This document shows positions 56,519-64,000 of a stretch of 64,000 bases of DNA, piece by piece (within the stretch, counting starts at the first letter, position 1; each line of letters opens with the position of its first letter). A program made the translations under genes and the position numbers. The stretch comes from Dyella sp. M7H15-1. GTDB taxonomy: Bacteria > Pseudomonadota > Gammaproteobacteria > Xanthomonadales > Rhodanobacteraceae. The DNA is taken from positions 1,364,001 through 1,428,000 of the forward strand of contig NZ_CP035300.1 of assembly GCF_004114615.1 (NCBI RefSeq), written 5' to 3'. The notes under the pieces are model-generated. The model saw nothing but the letters and a program-made list of their open reading frames with translations, searched no databases and had not been told where the DNA came from.

Positions 56519-57268
56519 ATGGCGCCACTTTCCGAATTCCTGATTTTCACCGGCATCGGTGCGCTCGCCCAACTGGTGGATGGCGCGCTGGGCATGGCGT
56601 ATGGCGTTACCTCGGCCGGCATGTTGCTGGGGATGGGTATGCCGCCTGCGCTAGCGAGCGCCAGCGTGCACTACGCGGAAACGTTCACGTGCGGCGCATC
56701 CGGCCTGAGTCACTGGTGGGCCGGCAACGTGCAGAAACGCTTGTTCTGGGTATTGGTCATTCCCGGTGTGATCGGCGCCATCCTCGGCGCCACCCTGCTG
56801 GCTCATCTGCCACCTACCTGGATTCGATATTTCCTAACGCCCTACCTGCTGTTCATGGGGCTGTTCCTGCTGTTTCGTACGACCCGCCGCAAGGAGCGGC
56901 GCAAAGACATACCGCGCGGTACCGGCGTACTGGGTTTCGTGGCCGGGGTGCTCGACGCGGCAGGCGGCGGCGGATGGAGCGCGCTGACGGTCACCACCAT
57001 GGTGGCGCGTGGGCAGGAACCACGCATGGTGATCGGCAGCGTGCACTTGGCCAAATGCGTGGTGAGTCTTGCTGCCAGCATCGCCTTCCTGCTGAGCATC
57101 GGCGAAAGCAAGCTGCACGTCGTGCTTGGGCTGATTCTGGGCGGCGTCATTGCCGCTCCGTTCGGTGCTTGGCTGGTGCGCCGGTTGCCGCCGCGAGTCT
57201 CGACCTTGCTGGCCGGTCTGACCGTCATGGCACTGGGTGTGTACAACGCCTATCACCTGTTGCGCTAG
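56519..57268 (+). CDS. TSUP-family (TauE/SafE) membrane permease
   Basis: A 249-residue inner-membrane protein with about seven to eight helices in two similar halves, as expected of TSUP/TauE proteins: IGALAQLVDGALGMAYGVTSAGMLLGMG in the first half and GFVAGVLDAAGGGGWSALT in the second. Both carry the D-x-x-(G/A)-G-G-type motif of the family. Members export or import sulfur-containing or C2 organic anions; substrate unknown here. The start at 56519 follows a weak ribosome site. The next gene begins 52 bp downstream. Confidence 0.85.
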   Translation: MAPLSEFLIFTGIGALAQLVDGALGMAYGVTSAGMLLGMGMPPALASASVHYAETFTCGASGLSHWWAGNVQKRLFWVLVIPGVIGAILGATLLAHLPPTWIRYFLTPYLLFMGLFLLFRTTRRKERRKDIPRGTGVLGFVAGVLDAAGGGGWSALTVTTMVARGQEPRMVIGSVHLAKCVVSLAASIAFLLSIGESKLHVVLGLILGGVIAAPFGAWLVRRLPPRVSTLLAGLTVMALGVYNAYHLLR

Positions 57269-57320
57269 GACCTGTTTACCCAAGGCGCAAAGCACGCGGA
57301 CACGCTTACAATGCCGTCCC

Positions 57321-58532
57321 ATGACTCTTACACATCCATCCCGCAAACCCTTGCCCATCGAAGTGCGCGGCACTGCGAAACTGCCGTTCGGCATGTCCGC
57401 CGCGCAATTCCTGCGTGACTATTGGCAAAAGCACCCGTTGCTGATTCGCAACGCTTTTTCTGATTTTCAGTCTCCGGTTACGCCGGAAGACCTCGCCGGT
57501 CTGGCCTGCGAAGAAAGCGCCTTGTCGCGTCTGATCCAACACGATGAAGACCGCGAACGCTGGCGCGTGAAAACCGGCCCCTTGAGCGAAAGCGATTTTG
57601 CCAAGACGGGCGACGCGAACTGGACCTTGCTGGTGCAGGATGTCGACAAGTGGGATATGGACGTAGCCGCGCTGCTCGACCATTTCCGCTTTCTGCCAAG
57701 CTGGCGCGTGGACGATGTGATGATCTCCTACGCCGAACCGGGCGGCGGTGTCGGTGCACACGTCGATCAGTACGATGTGTTTCTGCTGCAGGGGTTGGGG
57801 CAGCGCTACTGGGCTATCAGCACCGATCCGAATGCGCCGAAAGATTTCCGCAGCGATGTGGAGCTGAAGCAGCTCCAACACTTCGAACCCACACACAAAT
57901 GGTTGCTGGATCCCGGCGACATGCTGTATCTGCCGCCCGGCATACCCCACGATGGCGTGGCGTTCGGTGGCCCCTGCATGACTTACTCGGTGGGCATGCG
58001 TGCGCCATCACAAGGCGAACTGGTCGGCGATCTTGCCGACTACCTGGCCGAACACCTAACTGAAGACCAGCGCTTCACCGACCCGAACCTTGTGCCCGCC
58101 AAGCACCCGGGTGAAATCGACAAGGCTGCGCTAACCCGGGTGCGGGAAGCGGTACCTCTCGCAACCGCGTTGGACGAGGTGACGCTGATCGACTGGTTCG
58201 GCCGCTTCATCACCCGTTACCGCAGCGCGCAGACCCCGCTTGCGCTGAGCAAGCCGCTGACCGAAGCGGCGCTGATGAAACAACTCAACGGCGGGGCATC
58301 GCTGCTGCGCCATCCGTGGTCGCGCATGGCCTGGGCCCGGCATCGTTCGCGTTGCACCTTGTTCGCCAACGGCCATGCCTACCCTGCCACGATGGAATCG
58401 GCTACCCAGCTTTGCGACCAACGTATGTTGTCGCCACCGCACACCTTCAGCACCATCGAACGCGAGTTGATCCTGGCCCTGGTCAATGACGGCTATCTGA
58501 TTCCTCGCAAACCGCGCGGACGCCACGCATGA
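57321..58532 (+). CDS. roxA: Ribosomal protein uL16 3-hydroxylase (JmjC/cupin oxygenase, YcfD/RoxA-like)
   Basis: A 403-residue 2-oxoglutarate/Fe(II) oxygenase. The JmjC-like domain has [17 protein letters not shown] at the start and [24 protein letters not shown], where His-x-Asp supplies two iron ligands. A later His follows in [15 protein letters not shown]. The C-terminal winged-helix/dimerisation part is present. E. coli YcfD hydroxylates Arg81 of uL16. The ATG at 57321 is chosen over the long upstream frame, which is a shadow of the permease gene. It overlaps the next small gene by 4 bases. Confidence 0.88.
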   Translation: MTLTHPSRKPLPIEVRGTAKLPFGMSAAQFLRDYWQKHPLLIRNAFSDFQSPVTPEDLAGLACEESALSRLIQHDEDRERWRVKTGPLSESDFAKTGDANWTLLVQDVDKWDMDVAALLDHFRFLPSWRVDDVMISYAEPGGGVGAHVDQYDVFLLQGLGQRYWAISTDPNAPKDFRSDVELKQLQHFEPTHKWLLDPGDMLYLPPGIPHDGVAFGGPCMTYSVGMRAPSQGELVGDLADYLAEHLTEDQRFTDPNLVPAKHPGEIDKAALTRVREAVPLATALDEVTLIDWFGRFITRYRSAQTPLALSKPLTEAALMKQLNGGASLLRHPWSRMAWARHRSRCTLFANGHAYPATMESATQLCDQRMLSPPHTFSTIERELILALVNDGYLIPRKPRGRHA

Positions 58533-58735
58533 ACACGACATCCTCCACCCCAGACAACGGCATTCGTGCGATCGAAGGCCGCGAAGAATTCGCAACCGCG
58601 CGGCAACAACTGCTGACCGCCACCCACTACAAGTTGGCGATCTACCTGCCAACGCTGCTTGCGGATGTGCTCAGCAGTCCCGTCGAACTGGCAGAACTGC
58701 GCCGTATCGTGACTTTGAGAAGGATGAACGCGTGA
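58529..58735 (+). pseudogene. Short truncated gene between roxA and uppP
   Basis: A 68-residue frame, coupled to roxA by ATGA overlap and to uppP by GTGA overlap. The sequence [51 protein letters not shown] looks like the start of a larger soluble domain, but the frame ends abruptly after LRRMNA. From memory, this start resembles a family of about 150 residues found behind roxA in xanthomonads; I cannot confirm that. If so, it has lost its C-terminal half. It could alternatively be a genuine short protein. Confidence 0.45.
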
Positions 58736-59562
58736 GCTTGTGGTTTCTGATTTTCCTGAGCGTACTGCAGGGCGTCACCGAACTCTTTCCAGTCAGCAGC
58801 CTTGGCCATACCTTGCTGATCCCGGCGCTGTTCGGCATGCACATCGACAAGCACGCACCGCAGCTCATCCCCTTTCTGGTCGCCCTGCACCTAGGTACGG
58901 CGCTGGCGCTGCTAGGTTATTTCCGCAAGCGCTGGATCGCCCTGATCCGTGGCTTAGTCACCTCTCTGGGTGGCCATCACAGTGATGATGGCCACATGAT
59001 GTGGGCGCTGATCATCGGCACGATTCCAGCCGGCCTGGTGGGTGTGCTGCTGGAGAAGAAACTGGAACTGGTGTTCAAGGACCTGCGCATGGTCGCCATG
59101 GCGCTGATCGCCAATGGCGTGCTGCTGTGGCTGGGCGATCGCCTCGAGCGATCGCGTGCACACAAACCGCCGGAAAAGCTCAGTTTTCGCCAGGCGTTTT
59201 TGGTCGGCCTGGCACAGGTCGGTGCACTGATTCCAGGTTTTTCGCGCAGCGGCCTCACCATGATCGCCGGTTCGGCCACCGGACTCGACAAGGAAAAGGC
59301 AGCGGAATTTTCCTTCCTGCTCGGCACACCGATCATTCTCGCCGCCGGCCTGCTTGAAATCCCCAAGCTGTTCAAGGCGCCGGAGCAACTGGCCGATGCG
59401 TTCCTCGGCGGTGTGCTCACGGCGATAGCGGCGTGGCTCAGCCTGCGCTTCCTGATGCGCTACTTCGAAGGCCGCGGGCGGTTGGCGTCGTTCGGTACGT
59501 ACTGCGTGATGGCCGGCGCGGTATTCCTGGGCTGGTTCTTGTTGCACCCACAACCAGTGTAA
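58732..59562 (+). CDS. uppP: Undecaprenyl-diphosphatase UppP (BacA family)
   Basis: A 276-residue membrane phosphatase recycling undecaprenyl pyrophosphate, the lipid carrier for peptidoglycan and other envelope polymers. [20 protein letters not shown] near residue 12 and [21 protein letters not shown] near 165 are the two catalytic motifs (Glu, Ser, Arg). About eight helices are visible. The first motif has SSLGHT rather than the common SSSGHL, a mild variant. The start is a GTG overlapping the preceding stop. Relatives give bacitracin tolerance when overproduced. Confidence 0.9.
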   Translation: MSLWFLIFLSVLQGVTELFPVSSLGHTLLIPALFGMHIDKHAPQLIPFLVALHLGTALALLGYFRKRWIALIRGLVTSLGGHHSDDGHMMWALIIGTIPAGLVGVLLEKKLELVFKDLRMVAMALIANGVLLWLGDRLERSRAHKPPEKLSFRQAFLVGLAQVGALIPGFSRSGLTMIAGSATGLDKEKAAEFSFLLGTPIILAAGLLEIPKLFKAPEQLADAFLGGVLTAIAAWLSLRFLMRYFEGRGRLASFGTYCVMAGAVFLGWFLLHPQPV

Positions 59563-59799
59563 CGGCGAATCATTATTTGATCCCGCAGGTCATGTGGGCA
59601 GCGCCGCCGCCCGGCTTGCTGGCAATTTGTGAAACCCATCTCAGAAATCACTGCCTGAAGAGCGAAGGCTGTCTTTTTTACGAATTCGACGAGTGGACTT
59701 CACTGTCTACTTCCCGCATGAGGCTTTAAAGACGCAAGTAACTCAGATAGCCATTCTGGCTGCCAAATGGACCTGCCATGGGTCCGGGAGGTTATCTTC

Positions 59800-60879
59800 G
59801 TGGATATGGAAAATCTTGCATGCGAGCCCAACACGGAGCTTGCAACACGGCTGCACCAGCTGAGTTTCAGCGAGCGCAGAAGCGTCCTCACCGAACATAT
59901 TGCCAACGAAATAACCCGGCTGGCCAATGCCGAAAGTCCAATGCCGTTGCCCAACACCCGGCTTATCGATACCGGGCTCGACTCACTCAGCGGTATGCAA
60001 CTTATCGGCCACATTGAACGCCATTTCGGTGTAGCGATACCCATCACCATGTTGCTGGGCTCCGCCACGCTCAACGATCTGGTCGCGAAAGTGGAACAGT
60101 CATTCAATGATGATGCGATGGATGAAAGCGATGGCGATCTCGCTGTGCGCGCAGCCTATTCGCCGATGCATACACAAAGATCGCGGGCGTTTGCCTTGCG
60201 TGACTGGCAAGTATCAGCACCCCTTTTCCTGATTCCGGGTGCCAATGGCACTGCCTACTATTTGTCGTCATTGTGCAAGGCCCTCGACACGGATCGCGCC
60301 TGCATTGCCTTTCAGGCACCCGGTGTCGATGGCCTTGAACCGCCACTGGGTTCGATCGAGGAAATAGCGTGTCGCTATGCGGAGGAGATGCACGCGATCC
60401 AGCCCCATGGTCCTTATGCAATCGCCGGACACTCGTTCGGCGGCATCGTCGCCTATGAAGTGGCGCAACGATTGACCGAGCAAGGCGAGACGGTATTGCC
60501 ACTGATCTTGCTGGATTCGGCGATCAGCGAATCCGAAGAAGGGGCCGATCAGAGCGACGAGACCATGGCGCTGTTCGAAGTGATCGGCGTGTATTGCCGC
60601 TTCTCCGAGCCACCGATGGAGCCGCCTTCGCCGAAAAAATTGACTCGGCTGCCTAGGGAGCAACAACGCCAGGCCTTGTGGACCTTGCTGAGTTCCAATC
60701 CGGCAGCAGCTCATGTTGTCACCGTCTATCGCAAGAGCTTTGCCGCTGTAACGCGCTATCGTCCACGGCATTACGCGGGCCCTGTCGTTCTGTTCCGTTC
60801 TATCGGAGGATTACCCGGTGAGGCGGTGCATCCCGAACGACGCGTCCGGCATCAGTTTGCCTCGCCTACGCTCGGGTGA
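59800..60879 (+). CDS. Acyl carrier domain fused to a thioesterase domain, ending at a TGA inside the thioesterase
   Basis: The frame gives 359 residues from the GTG at 59800, chosen because GGGAGG lies 8 bases upstream; an ATG at 59767 lacks this. Residues about 20-95 are a phosphopantetheine carrier domain with LIDTGLDSLSGMQL (Ser attachment site). Residues about 130-359 are a type I/II-like alpha/beta-hydrolase thioesterase with LFLIPGANGTAYYL and the nucleophile elbow IAGHSFGGIVAYE. The frame stops at TGA 60877-60879, just before GQLCPALQVIDVPGDHFTM, which holds the catalytic His and continues in the same frame. A Trp codon (GWGQ) is expected there, so TGG-to-TGA is likely. As read, the product is incomplete. 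Confidence 0.75.
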   Translation: MDMENLACEPNTELATRLHQLSFSERRSVLTEHIANEITRLANAESPMPLPNTRLIDTGLDSLSGMQLIGHIERHFGVAIPITMLLGSATLNDLVAKVEQSFNDDAMDESDGDLAVRAAYSPMHTQRSRAFALRDWQVSAPLFLIPGANGTAYYLSSLCKALDTDRACIAFQAPGVDGLEPPLGSIEEIACRYAEEMHAIQPHGPYAIAGHSFGGIVAYEVAQRLTEQGETVLPLILLDSAISESEEGADQSDETMALFEVIGVYCRFSEPPMEPPSPKKLTRLPREQQRQALWTLLSSNPAAAHVVTVYRKSFAAVTRYRPRHYAGPVVLFRSIGGLPGEAVHPERRVRHQFASPTLG

Positions 60880-62331
60880 GGTCAGCTTTGCCCGGCACTG
60901 CAGGTGATCGATGTACCCGGCGATCATTTCACGATGGTTATGCCACCACATGTGAGTGCGCTTGCGTCGACGATACAGCGCGTGCTGAATCACCCTGTGA
61001 GGATTCATGTGGGCCTCGATCGCCTGCGTCCCGCAACGAACACGCATACGATCGGTCGTGCGCTGGTGGTGGATACCAACGGCATCCATTTTGACCCGCA
61101 ACATCCGGAAGTTCGCGAAGATCCTTACCCTTTCCTCCATCAGATTCGCGAACACTCGCCGATCTTCCGCAACGCCATCGACCAATGGTGGGTAACCCGT
61201 CATGCTGATGTTTCCACCGGCCTTCGCAACCGGCTGCTTTCCGTAGATCCCAGGCAGCTTGACTACAGCCGCGACATCAGTAGTGGGAGCGCGAAGCCCT
61301 CCGCACTGAGCAGTTGGTTTCGGCACCAGGCCAATTCGCCGCTGGCACATCTGTACAACCATTTTCTGCTGTTCCTCGATGCACCCCGGCACACCTTACT
61401 GCGCAAAGTTTTTTCCCCGCTGTTTTCCCAGGATATCATCCAGCATCTGACGCACTACATCGACGAACGTGTCACCACGTTGGTGGCGGATATGCGCAAG
61501 CAGCCAGCACCCGATCTTATGCGAGGCCTAGCACTGCCATTGCCGGTAAACGTGATCTCCAGGATTTATGGCGTGCCGCAGGAAGATGAACCTTTTGTGA
61601 CCCAATGGGCCCGTGACCTGGGCATGGGACTGGATATGGGCATGTCTCATCAAGCCGTCAAGAAAGCCGAACAAAGTGCAGATGACTTCACACGTTACCT
61701 GCGCGAACACGTGGCGCGCCTCCACGACCCACGAACATCATCGCAACGTACCTCGCTGCTGAATGTCGATGACGTGATCCGTCAAGGCGTTACGCCGGAC
61801 GAACTGATTGCACATATCGCCCTGTCCTACTTTGCCGGGTTCGAAACCACCACCAATACCATAGGCAATGGAACGCTGGCACTGTTGCGCAACCCGGATC
61901 AGTTTGCCGGCTTGAGAGCTGATCCAGCGCTTGCCGAAAACGCGGTGGATGAGCTACTTCGCTACGACTGCCCGGTGCTTTATGCCGTGCGTTTCGCGCT
62001 TGAAGATACCGAGATCGCGGGACAGGAAATTGCACGCGGAAGCTCCCTCATCTTCGCTCTCGCCGCCGCCAATCGCGATCCGGCGGCCTTTCCGGACCCG
62101 GATCGCCTGAACATCTCGCGTACTTCCGCCAAGCATCATGTGGCGTTTTCGCATGGAGCCCATTATTGCCTGGGCGCTGCGCTGGCATGCCTGGAACTGC
62201 AGCGCGTATTCCTAGCCCTGACGAGAGAAAACTTCGCGCTGGTTCCGGGAGGGCTTGCGTGGAGAAACTCTCTCAGCTTCCGCGGACTCGATCAGTTTCG
62301 GATTGCCTGGCCATCAAACCCGACGACGTAG
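60880..62331 (+). CDS. End of the thioesterase domain joined to a cytochrome P450
   Basis: This is the in-frame continuation of 59800-60879. The first 40 codons finish the thioesterase (VPGDHFTMVMPPHVSALA, catalytic His). After a linker of about 40 residues a full P450 begins at FDPQHPEVREDPYPFLHQIREHSP. P450 marks: I-helix FAGFETTTNT, ExxR in AVDELLRYDCPV, and the heme loop FSHGAHYCLGAAL with Cys at 62168-62170. No start codon with a ribosome site is obvious at the beginning; the GTG at 60904 lies inside the thioesterase. The P450 may act on an acyl or aminoacyl chain carried by the adjoining ACP. A redox partner is not visible. Confidence 0.8.
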   Translation, partial: GQLCPALQVIDVPGDHFTMVMPPHVSALASTIQRVLNHPVRIHVGLDRLRPATNTHTIGRALVVDTNGIHFDPQHPEVREDPYPFLHQIREHSPIFRNAIDQWWVTRHADVSTGLRNRLLSVDPRQLDYSRDISSGSAKPSALSSWFRHQANSPLAHLYNHFLLFLDAPRHTLLRKVFSPLFSQDIIQHLTHYIDERVTTLVADMRKQPAPDLMRGLALPLPVNVISRIYGVPQEDEPFVTQWARDLGMGLDMGMSHQAVKKAEQSADDFTRYLREHVARLHDPRTSSQRTSLLNVDDVIRQGVTPDELIAHIALSYFAGFETTTNTIGNGTLALLRNPDQFAGLRADPALAENAVDELLRYDCPVLYAVRFALEDTEIAGQEIARGSSLIFALAAANRDPAAFPDPDRLNISRTSAKHHVAFSHGAHYCLGAALACLELQRVFLALTRENFALVPGGLAWRNSLSFRGLDQFRIAWPSNPTT

Positions 62332-62369
62332 TCGTTTTTTATGGAACCCACGAATCCTATTCGCTCGAA

Positions 62370-62909
62370 TCATTCGTCAGCCATGGGATCCATGTCGGGA
62401 AACAGCACTTCGGTAAAACCGAACTTGGTGAAGTCAGTCATGCGCGACGGATACAAGCGCCCAATCAGGTGATCGCATTCATGCTGCACGACGCGCGCAT
62501 GAAAACCCTCGGCGCGACGATCGATACGCTCGCCCTTGGGATCGACGCCTTCGTAGCGGATCAACGAATAACGATTCACGGCGCCGCGTAGCCCAGGAAC
62601 GGACAAGCAACCTTCCCAGCCCTCCTCCATGTCCTGTGACAGTGGCGTAATGACCGGATTGAGAAGAACGGTTTGCGGTATCGGCGGTGCGTCGGGATAG
62701 CGCTCGGAGCTATCGAAGCCGAAGATCACCAGTTGCAGATCCACGCCGATCTGCGGCGCGGCGAGACCGACACCACCGGCGTCGTGCATGGTGTCGAACA
62801 TGTCGGCAATCAGCGCGTCGAGTTCGGCACTGCCGATCATCGCATCGGGCACGGGCGGTGCAACGCGTAGCAAACGCGGATCGCCCATCTTCAAAATCTC
62901 GTGAATCAT
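62370..62909 (-). CDS. def: Peptide deformylase
   Basis: A 179-residue metalloenzyme removing the formyl group from new proteins. All three motifs are intact: [20 protein letters not shown] (metal Cys) and [15 protein letters not shown] (two His ligands and catalytic Glu). The N-terminus is [17 protein letters not shown]. It is not linked to fmt, so it may be the second deformylase of the genome rather than the fmt-associated one. It converges with the P450 gene, the stops being 38 bp apart. Confidence 0.95.
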   Translation of the reverse strand: MIHEILKMGDPRLLRVAPPVPDAMIGSAELDALIADMFDTMHDAGGVGLAAPQIGVDLQLVIFGFDSSERYPDAPPIPQTVLLNPVITPLSQDMEEGWEGCLSVPGLRGAVNRYSLIRYEGVDPKGERIDRRAEGFHARVVQHECDHLIGRLYPSRMTDFTKFGFTEVLFPDMDPMADE

Positions 62910-63243
62910 GCCAACCTCACGCAGGCGGAACCCTGTAGCTAACTGTGGACGGCGGGTAATGAACTCAAGCCGTCCGTGTCCTTTGTAAAGGAGGTGCCAG
63001 GCATGTGCAATGCTTCATCTATCATGGCGATGTTGTCATCAGGCGGTGGCCGACGCATACACCGAAACCGAGGTGCAACCAGCCGACGCCAAGCTGGCGC
63101 AACCGCTATTGACCCCTTGCCGCCGACAGGACGACTCTTAGCACCCATCCAAGCCTTCGCGCGGCCAAATATGCCGCCGAGGCGCAGCAAGGCGCGCGAC
63201 GGAATGGAGTCGGCGCTGTCATTGATCGATCCGGAGACCGTCC
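62910..63243. other. Divergent region between def and cstA
   Basis: A hairpin GGACGGC...GCCGTCC lies at 62947-62975. A very strong ribosome site, AAAGGAGGTG at 62987-62996, stands 7 bases before an ATG at 63003. The frame from that ATG runs out of phase across the start of cstA to 63491 and does not look like a protein. The cstA ATG has its own GGAG. It may be a leader involved in cstA control, or decayed sequence. Confidence 0.4.
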
Positions 63244-64000
63244 ATGGGAAGCATCGCAACAAAGCCGGCCGGTGTGGCAGGCAAGGTCGTCTGGGCGATC
63301 ATCGCCCTCGTCGGCGCCGCCTGCCTGGGAGTGATCGCGCTGCGCCGCGACGAACCGATCAATGCCATCTGGCTGGTGGCGGCAGCGATTGCCGTGTTCC
63401 TGATCGGTTACCGCTTCTACGGCCGGTTTATCGAGCTGCGGGTGTTGCAGATGGACCCTGGCCGCGCGCCTCCCTCGATGTTGCGCAATGACGGACTGGA
63501 CTACGTGCCGACCGACAAGTGGGTGGTGTTCGGCCACCATTTCGCCGCGATCGCCGGGGCCGGACCGCTGGTGGGGCCGGTGCTGGCAGCACAGATGGGC
63601 TATCTGCCGGGTACATTGTGGATCCTGTTCGGCGTGGTGCTGGGCGGCGCCGTGCAGGATTTCATGGTGCTGGGCTTGTCGGTCCGGCGTGATGCCCGCT
63701 CGCTGGGGCATATGCTGCGCGAGGAGCTGGGGCCGTTTGCCGGCGTGGTCGCCATGTTCGGCCTGCTAGCCCTGATGATGATCGTACTGGCGGTGCTGGC
63801 ACTGGTGGTGGTGAAAGCACTGACACACAGTCCGTGGGGCACGTTCTCGGTGGCGTGCACGATCCCGATCGCGCTGCTGATGGGTATCTACCTGCGTTGG
63901 CTGCGGCCTGGACGCATTCTGGAAGTGTCGCTAATCGGCCTGGTGCTGCTGGCGTCCATTGCCTATGGTGCACACGTCGCGGCCACGCCAAGCCTCGCTG
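63244..64000 (+). CDS. cstA: Carbon starvation protein A, peptide/pyruvate transporter (partial, 3' end outside window)
   Basis: The first 252 residues of a large membrane protein are visible. After a short N-terminus the hydrophobic segments include VVWAIIALVGAACLGVIAL and AIWLVAAAIAVFLIGYRFYG. The family block DGLDYVPTDKWVVFGHHFAAIAGAGPLVGPVLAAQMGYLPGTLWI (seen as adjoining motifs VPTDKWVVFGHHFAAIAGAGP and GPVLAAQMGYLPG) is diagnostic of CstA. Relatives import peptides or pyruvate in starvation. The start at 63244 follows GGAG. Confidence 0.92.
   Translation, partial: MGSIATKPAGVAGKVVWAIIALVGAACLGVIALRRDEPINAIWLVAAAIAVFLIGYRFYGRFIELRVLQMDPGRAPPSMLRNDGLDYVPTDKWVVFGHHFAAIAGAGPLVGPVLAAQMGYLPGTLWILFGVVLGGAVQDFMVLGLSVRRDARSLGHMLREELGPFAGVVAMFGLLALMMIVLAVLALVVVKALTHSPWGTFSVACTIPIALLMGIYLRWLRPGRILEVSLIGLVLLASIAYGAHVAATPSLA

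Noticed and set aside
60904-60906. GTG as a separate start for the P450
   Set aside because: The codons that follow are the last part of the thioesterase domain, and no clear ribosome site stands before it. It is only the first start-like codon after the TGA.

Overview
This window looks like chromosomal DNA of a gammaproteobacterium of the order Xanthomonadales, most likely a Rhodanobacteraceae member of the Dyella/Rhodanobacter type. The basis is gene order and protein character, not a database match: a TrpR-like regulator heading a hisGDCBHAFI operon, a tig-clpP-clpX-lon-hupB-tRNA-tRNA-ppiD block, smc-zipA, gloB-mltD divergent from a methyltransferase-rnhA-dnaQ block, and ppsR divergent from ppsA. 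Most of the window is housekeeping sequence. Accessory islands are concentrated at about 2.6-6.5 kb, 15.6-17.5 kb, 40.1-42.4 kb and 59.6-62.3 kb.

Layout. 1-2.5 kb: an FAD amino-acid oxidase (cut by the window edge) behind a thiamine-diphosphate 2-keto acid decarboxylase. 2.6-6.5 kb: an AT-rich island with an IS5-type scrap, a small unknown protein, and two paralogous proteins with a Cys/His/Asp arrangement separated by a deleted IS1380-type element. 6.7-7.8 kb: a Tat-exported PI-PLC-like protein. 7.9-15.4 kb: the complete histidine operon on the minus strand. 15.65-17.5 kb: a truncated, frameshifted Tn3-type transposase, a PIN/RHH toxin-antitoxin pair and an apparent group II intron fragment lying directly behind the ftsH terminator. 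17.5-25 kb: ftsH-rlmE, yhbY and a Mth938-like gene, a DUF1249 gene, ppsR and ppsA. 25.2-30.5 kb: tRNA-Ser, a PP2C phosphatase, dnaQ-rnhA-methyltransferase, gloB-mltD. 30.6-39.7 kb: ppiD, two tRNAs, hupB, lon, clpX, clpP, tig, tRNA-Leu. 40-43 kb: a beta-propeller-type repeat gene broken by a stop codon, a decayed integrase, and five tRNA genes. 43.2-50.5 kb: omega-amidase and aminotransferase, zipA, smc, bolA, yciI. 50.6-53.2 kb: an operon of a small exported protein, a GntR/YtrA-type regulator and an ABC transporter. 53.2-59.6 kb: fumC, purB, a TSUP permease, a ribosomal oxygenase, a truncated gene and uppP. 59.8-62.3 kb: acyl carrier, thioesterase and cytochrome P450 in one reading frame. 62.4-64 kb: def and the start of cstA.

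The most unusual coding feature is the ACP-thioesterase-P450 frame. A single TGA sits where a tryptophan codon would be expected, before the thioesterase's own catalytic histidine; the rest of the thioesterase and a full P450 continue in the same frame. The most unusual non-coding features are a 289-bp element of nested perfect inverted repeats between fumC and purB, and a 28-bp perfect hairpin between gloB and its divergent neighbour that shares an arm motif with it.
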